The translations under genes and the position numbers were made by a program. Positions 60,395 to 64,000 of a stretch of 64,000 bases of DNA are shown here, piece after piece. Source of the stretch: a virus; IMG/VR virus record IMGVR_UViG_3300021962_000060, positions 26,922 through 90,921 of that record; one strand, given 5' to 3'. The notes under the pieces were generated by a model. The model saw only the letters and a program-made list of their open reading frames with translations, was not told where the DNA came from and ran no database searches. The number at the start of each line of letters is the position of its first letter. Positions within the stretch are counted from its first letter, which is position 1.

Positions 60395-62329
60395 CTACTT
60401 GATTGGACAAGCTCCGCCTTCACATTCAAGACTATCAATAGATAGATCATTTATGGTATCAACAAAATGCACATCATGCTTTATATTGGATAACATTTCA
60501 TAATACTTATCTTCTGATATCTCTTCATACGGTGCTAACATAAAACCATGCTCAGAGTGCAGTAAAAATGATACAGACTTAATCTTATTTGTATAATTCT
60601 TCTTTAACCATTCCTTTATCTCATCTAATTCATTTTTTTTATAGTAAACAGTAACACTAACATTATTGTCAGCCCATTCAGACTGGGCCTTGACAACCCA
60701 TTCCATTTGCTGAACGGCGGTCAATTCAGACGCAAGAGTTGCGTTATCCGGTGTTTTACACGGAAACTCGACGACAAACTTTGTATGGTCAGAAGTCCCA
60801 TCAAACTTAACATCATAGACAACATTGTAACCTTTATCACGACAATACTGAACTAGTGGATCATTACTACCCATTCTAATTCTTCTTATATAAAATTTTG
60901 CATAGGCAGGATGAATACCGGGTGTCACTCCAGCAAGCAAGCTAAGTGTACCACTAGGCTTTACAGTTGTTAGCTTAATAGATGGATTAATCCCAAGAGT
61001 CTTAGACCATTCTTGATCAAACTTTTTTAATGCGGTATAGCAATCAGAAACCCAAGAAAGTTGCTCCTCGGTAGACTGAAGCCAGCCAGTAATGCCTTGA
61101 CCAAGCCGTCTATTTCTGGCGATGACTTCTCTGCTCTTTTGATATGGATAGTACAAAGTAGTAATTGCTTTTTGTGTCTTATATAGAAGTTTACTTAAAT
61201 CAATCAATTCTTCCTTTGAAGAAATATTAGGCAAGAAAATTTCAGCAAGATTACAAGGTTCACCATCTTCTAATCCAATTTCACCACAAGGGTTAGTTCC
61301 AATAACCTTAGAGTCATTAACTTTTTCACCAAGACGGCCGTATTTACGAATAAGTTTTCTATTAATAAGGCCATAAGGTTCACCAGAGCCATCATATCCC
61401 TTCCAAAACTCATTATTCATTTTGTCAACAGAGTCAGCAAATATAGAGTTATTAGAATTAGATCTCCAGTCAGGTATTGTTACAGACTCATCACCCCAGT
61501 TCTTTGCACGCAAGAAATGCGTATCATCAGGATCACCAATAGCGATCTGAGCCGAACGGCGAGCCGAACCTGCTACAACAATCTTGCCAATAATATTCGC
61601 AATATCCAAAGCATCAATAGGTCTCATTTCACTACCGACTCTATTGTTAAGAATATTACAAATTTCGGCTATGCCATCAATAAGCACTTCAGGGCCAGAA
61701 GCAGTACCACCGAATGTTTTTAATGGCGCACCATAGCCTCTAATCAACAACGTGCTATATGTAAAAGACTCTCCAGTCTCAAAGTAACTACGTAAAACTT
61801 TACCAAGCAACTGGGACCAGCCTAGCCGAGAATCAGGAACAATAAAATCTGCATCACTTGTTCTTTCATGTCGAATAAAATCAACACTTCTAACTTCTGG
61901 CATTTTATAAATAAAATGTCTTTCAAGAGAAAAACCGACACCACCGCCAACCATCAAGTGGTCCATCAAGAACTGGAAATCTTCAACAGAAGAAATTTTT
62001 GTCATCCAGCAGTTAACAAGAGATACACCACTCATCTTCTCAACAAGAGGTGTCCCAAGCTGCCATAAGGATCTACCAGCGAATATTCCTTTAAGATTAA
62101 ATATGTAATCAAAAAGTCTTTCAGCTTCTTCCTGTGTGTATCCGGCACCAATAGCCTGAGCACCATTAATACACCTGCCAATTGTTTCATGCCATTCTTC
62201 TTTTCTATTCAGCTCTTCAATATTACGAGCATATGTTCTTTTATAGGTGATTTCACCCATACCATTAAAACCCCAAGGGGCTTTCTTGTTTGCATATGAG
62301 TTAATAAACTCATCAGAAATAATATTCAT
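60395..62329 (-). CDS. Class II (B12-dependent) ribonucleoside-triphosphate reductase
   Basis: 644 residues from the ATG at 62329, which follows AGGAGGACAG. Matches the monomeric RTPR type: GIFAGRSLWQLGTP, NCWMTKISSVEDFQFLMDHL, VAGSARRSAQIAIGD, the catalytic NPCGEIGLEDGEPCN and LTTVKPSGTLSLLAG. The C-terminus ends ECEGGACPIK, the redox cysteine pair. Such enzymes need adenosylcobalamin and work without oxygen. With thyX beside it, the phage makes its own dNTPs. It lies between a GT4 gene and a terminator. Confidence 0.9.
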   Translation of the reverse strand: MNIISDEFINSYANKKAPWGFNGMGEITYKRTYARNIEELNRKEEWHETIGRCINGAQAIGAGYTQEEAERLFDYIFNLKGIFAGRSLWQLGTPLVEKMSGVSLVNCWMTKISSVEDFQFLMDHLMVGGGVGFSLERHFIYKMPEVRSVDFIRHERTSDADFIVPDSRLGWSQLLGKVLRSYFETGESFTYSTLLIRGYGAPLKTFGGTASGPEVLIDGIAEICNILNNRVGSEMRPIDALDIANIIGKIVVAGSARRSAQIAIGDPDDTHFLRAKNWGDESVTIPDWRSNSNNSIFADSVDKMNNEFWKGYDGSGEPYGLINRKLIRKYGRLGEKVNDSKVIGTNPCGEIGLEDGEPCNLAEIFLPNISSKEELIDLSKLLYKTQKAITTLYYPYQKSREVIARNRRLGQGITGWLQSTEEQLSWVSDCYTALKKFDQEWSKTLGINPSIKLTTVKPSGTLSLLAGVTPGIHPAYAKFYIRRIRMGSNDPLVQYCRDKGYNVVYDVKFDGTSDHTKFVVEFPCKTPDNATLASELTAVQQMEWVVKAQSEWADNNVSVTVYYKKNELDEIKEWLKKNYTNKIKSVSFLLHSEHGFMLAPYEEISEDKYYEMLSNIKHDVHFVDTINDLSIDSLECEGGACPIK

Positions 62330-62398
62330 CTGTCCTCCTAAATGTGTAAATTCAATAGTATCAATCAAGCCTGCATAAACAAAGCAACAATGCTTAGG

Positions 62399-63412
62399 CT
62401 AATTAAAATTTTTTTCAAAATCCGCGAGGCGGGCGATCATCTTATCAGCAATTGAAGCCCAGGACATCTCAGCGTGAATTATTTTTGCAGATTTCAAAGT
62501 ATATTTTTTGAAATCATCGTATTCGTTAACAACATGCTCCATTAAATCAAGTAAGTTATCATAATTAGGAACAGCCCAGTCGCCAACATTACAAGAGTAC
62601 AGATGCTCATGAAAATCTGACTTACCCCATGTTGCTGGAAGAGGTATAGACATCTCAGCAAAGTCGGCACAGCCGGTTAAATTAGTGCAGATTGTTGGCA
62701 AACCTGTTGCAATTGCTTCAAATGGGATCATGCCAAAGCCTTCACCGCTTGTTGGATAAACAAGACAATGTGCTTTGTGATAAAGTCTAACAAGTTGATC
62801 AACACTAAAATTGTCTGGTATGCCAATAATTTGTGGATGGTTGTATGCGGGAACAATATGGCCATCAATATAAACATCCGCAAAACAAAACTTGTTATAT
62901 TTTAGTATAAGTTGATAATCGTCTTGACCTTCATAAAGTTCAAGAAAAGCATCAACAACAAGTTGAGCATTTTTTCTTTTAGAATCTCCACCTATATGAA
63001 GAAAATTAAACTTACCAGTAAGTTCTCTTTCATAAATTTGAAAATCATCTGATATCCCATGAGGTATAACATGAACATTCGGGTGTATGTTATTCTTAAT
63101 GTAAATATCTTTTACAAAATTTGATGTAGCCCATATCTCAGAACATCTAGACATATTGTACTTCCAGCTATCTGGAACAATAGTAGATTCCCAAGGTGTA
63201 TAACCTATATTGTAATCATTATTAAATTGATAATAATGCGGTGGACAAAAATTGATATGGAAAGGTATTTCTTCTCTGTTATAAAATACAGCTATGCCTT
63301 TATCTTGTAGAGCGAGAATAGAACTAACAGCAGCATTATGGTATCCTTGGCTAAACCAATGCTCTCCGCTTAAGTCTGTATTGTTGAGACTAAACCAACT
63401 AACTTTCTTCAT
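62399..63412 (-). CDS. Glycosyltransferase family 4-like (GT-B)
   Basis: 337 residues. MKKVSWFSLNNTDLSGEHWF at the start, YTPWESTIVPDSWKYNM in the acceptor domain, then FNFLHIGGDSKRKNAQLVVD and YPTSGEGFGMIPFEAIATGL, the same three blocks as in the GT4 at 6374-7420, its closest relative here. It overlaps the small gene before it by 14 bases. The target is unknown. Confidence 0.85.
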   Translation of the reverse strand: MKKVSWFSLNNTDLSGEHWFSQGYHNAAVSSILALQDKGIAVFYNREEIPFHINFCPPHYYQFNNDYNIGYTPWESTIVPDSWKYNMSRCSEIWATSNFVKDIYIKNNIHPNVHVIPHGISDDFQIYERELTGKFNFLHIGGDSKRKNAQLVVDAFLELYEGQDDYQLILKYNKFCFADVYIDGHIVPAYNHPQIIGIPDNFSVDQLVRLYHKAHCLVYPTSGEGFGMIPFEAIATGLPTICTNLTGCADFAEMSIPLPATWGKSDFHEHLYSCNVGDWAVPNYDNLLDLMEHVVNEYDDFKKYTLKSAKIIHAEMSWASIADKMIARLADFEKNFN

Positions 63413-63638
63413 AGAAACTACTTATATTCTGCTTTTCGATATCTAGACATTGTACACCTTTTTGGATAAGAACTAGAGCATCTTCTTTAGAAATTTCAGA
63501 AGTAATAGGCGTATTACGATAAGCACAACGAGTAGCTGCTATATAAACATCTCCAACCTTCATAATAGAGATAAGTTCAGCATCTGTAATAACGAACGGG
63601 CCGCAATCATCAGATTCGGCAACGGCAATAATTTCCAT
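63399..63638 (-). CDS. Hypothetical small protein, first leftward gene
   Basis: 79 residues from the ATG at 63638 (MEIIAVAESDDCGPFVITDA). The in-frame TTG at 63644 is rejected as it would be inside the promoter spacer. Mixed alpha/beta with two Cys. No family. As the first gene left of the divergent control region it is expected early. Confidence 0.6.
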   Translation of the reverse strand: MEIIAVAESDDCGPFVITDAELISIMKVGDVYIAATRCAYRNTPITSEISKEDALVLIQKGVQCLDIEKQNISSFYEES

Positions 63639-63644
63639 AATCAA

Positions 63645-63650
63645 AGTATA
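63645..63650 (-). promoter_or_regulatory. Leaderless-type promoter TATACT, leftward
   Basis: ATATATACT followed by exactly six bases (TTGATT) and the ATG at 63638, the same spacing as at 3183, 42997 and 55180. Confidence 0.6.
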
Positions 63651-63678
63651 TATCTCTTTCTATAAAAAACATAGTCAA

Positions 63679-63723
63679 CGCTTAGCATGCTTAGCACGCT
63701 AAGCGTGCCTAGATTACTTAGCG
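63679..63723. promoter_or_regulatory. Operator-like array of GCTTAGC half-sites
   Basis: Perfect palindrome GCACGCT-A-AGCGTGC at 63694-63708, overlapped by CGCTTAGC (63679-63686) and GCTAAGCG (63698-63705) as an 8-bp inverted repeat; further TTAGC units at 63691 and 63718. It lies between the two divergent promoters, where a repressor or activator could control both. Confidence 0.65.
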
Positions 63724-63760
63724 TACTATTACTATATATACGCTTTGCTGAGTATAAAGA

Positions 63761-63835
63761 ACTTTATCACAAAAATTCGATGCGCGTGCCTTTTTTGATA
63801 TTTTTTGCACATTCACCATTTATTTGTGATAAAGT
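63761..63835. promoter_or_regulatory. Two mirrored TTTGTGATAAAGT promoter boxes
   Basis: ACTTTATCACAAA (63761-63773) and TTTGTGATAAAGT (63823-63835) are a perfect 13-bp inverted repeat, 49 bp apart. Each arm read outward contains TGTGATAAAGT, like the extended -10 boxes TGTGATACAAT and TGTGATACGAT elsewhere. The right arm ends seven bases before the thyX ATG, so thyX is probably leaderless. The left arm would give a leftward transcript with a leader of over 100 bases through the operator array. Confidence 0.6.
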
Positions 63836-63842
63836 GCTCATC

Positions 63843-64000
63843 ATGAATGACATTCAATTTAAAATTTTAAACGCTGGAGAAGTTAAGTTACTGGAGTACA
63901 TTGGAGATGATCTAAGCATTGTTAACGCAGCAAAAGTCTCATTTTCGTCTTATGAACATAGCATGTCTGATAAAGCTTCTGGATTAATTAACTACTTAAT
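63843..64000 (+). CDS. thyX: Flavin-dependent thymidylate synthase, N-terminal part
   Basis: The visible 52 residues start MNDIQFKILNAGEVKLLEYI and contain DDLSIVNAAKVSFSSYE, the ThyX N-terminal signature (V-x-AA-[RK]-V-S). ThyX makes dTMP from dUMP with FAD and methylene-tetrahydrofolate and is common in actinobacteria and their phages. This is the only rightward gene in the window and is cut by its right edge, so catalytic motif RHR is not visible. Confidence 0.85.
   Translation, partial: MNDIQFKILNAGEVKLLEYIGDDLSIVNAAKVSFSSYEHSMSDKASGLINYL

Noticed and set aside
62330-62398. Cobalamin riboswitch before the B12-dependent reductase
   Set aside because: The gap is only about 70 bases and lacks the conserved B12-box; only small stems (AAGCA-TTGT-TGCTT inside AGCC/GGCT) are seen.
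1-64000. tRNA genes, rRNA, insertion sequences, integrase or attachment site
   Set aside because: Almost all space is coding. I saw no cloverleaf with TTCRA-type arms in the gaps, no transposase and no tyrosine or serine integrase, so nothing here supports lysogeny; other parts of the genome may differ.

Overview
This is an AT-rich, tightly packed tailed-phage genome segment. Hand counts of 60-base samples run from about 25% G+C in ordinary genes to about 57% in the major capsid gene. Apart from the last gene (thyX, cut by the right edge), every gene is on the minus strand, many overlapping by 1-4 bases (ATGA, TGATG, TAATG), so transcription runs from right to left. The virion genes indicate a long-tailed siphovirus-type particle: HK97-type capsid, head-tail adaptor set, a single major tail protein, a frameshifted tail chaperone pair and a ~2190-residue tape measure. 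A WhiB-like Fe-S regulator points to an actinobacterial host. ThyX, a MSMEG_6728/DenV-type glycosylase, an r1t-type holin and a surface protein with long Thr-rich linkers fit that. Low G+C and the Thr-rich linkers would suit an aquatic, perhaps Acidimicrobiia-related, actinobacterium, but that is inference.

Layout in the direction of transcription. 63.8-60.4 kb: divergent control region (thyX to the right; a small gene, a GT4 glycosyltransferase and a class II ribonucleotide reductase to the left), closed by a terminator. 60.3-55.3 kb: head genes (conserved small protein, portal, small virion protein, protease/scaffold fusion, capsid), closed by a terminator. 55.2-48.0 kb: adsorption module (small structural proteins, two long fibres, a fibre-associated protein, a 2OG-Fe(II) oxygenase). 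48.0-45.3 kb: surface protein, small membrane protein, holin, M15-type endolysin and a tiny cysteine-rich protein. 45.3-42.2 kb: head-tail connectors and major tail protein, closed by a terminator. 42.1-27.0 kb: chaperones G/GT, tape measure, distal tail proteins, a 1282-residue tip protein, an S74-chaperone fibre, its associated protein and another tail protein. 27.0-24.1 kb: HNH nuclease, phosphoesterase, MerR-type and WhiB regulators, small zinc proteins. 23.8-9.2 kb: replication and recombination (DnaB, primase, SSB-like, HAD nucleotidase, DnaE, RecA-like, Cas4-like, RuvC-like and Hjc-like nucleases) mixed with sugar and methyl transferases, a C5-DNA methylase, a UV glycosylase and a PAPS-reductase/YkgJ pair. 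7.5-3.7 kb: another glycosyltransferase, likely TerS, TerL. 3.6-1 kb: an isolated basic protein with its own promoter and terminator, a DXD glycosyltransferase, a control region with 17-bp iterons, then a run of small unknown genes that leaves the window.

Most notable: an unannotated 29-residue protein with nine cysteines; a phage-encoded anchored Thr-rich surface protein beside the lysis genes; a repeated promoter design that leaves no room for a leader (likely leaderless mRNAs); strong over-use of the palindrome GCCGGC; three exactly spaced 17-bp iterons; a canonical -1 frameshift heptamer; mirrored identical promoter boxes before thyX; and a protein family duplicated behind two different fibre genes. 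All functional calls come from motifs and gene order read by eye.
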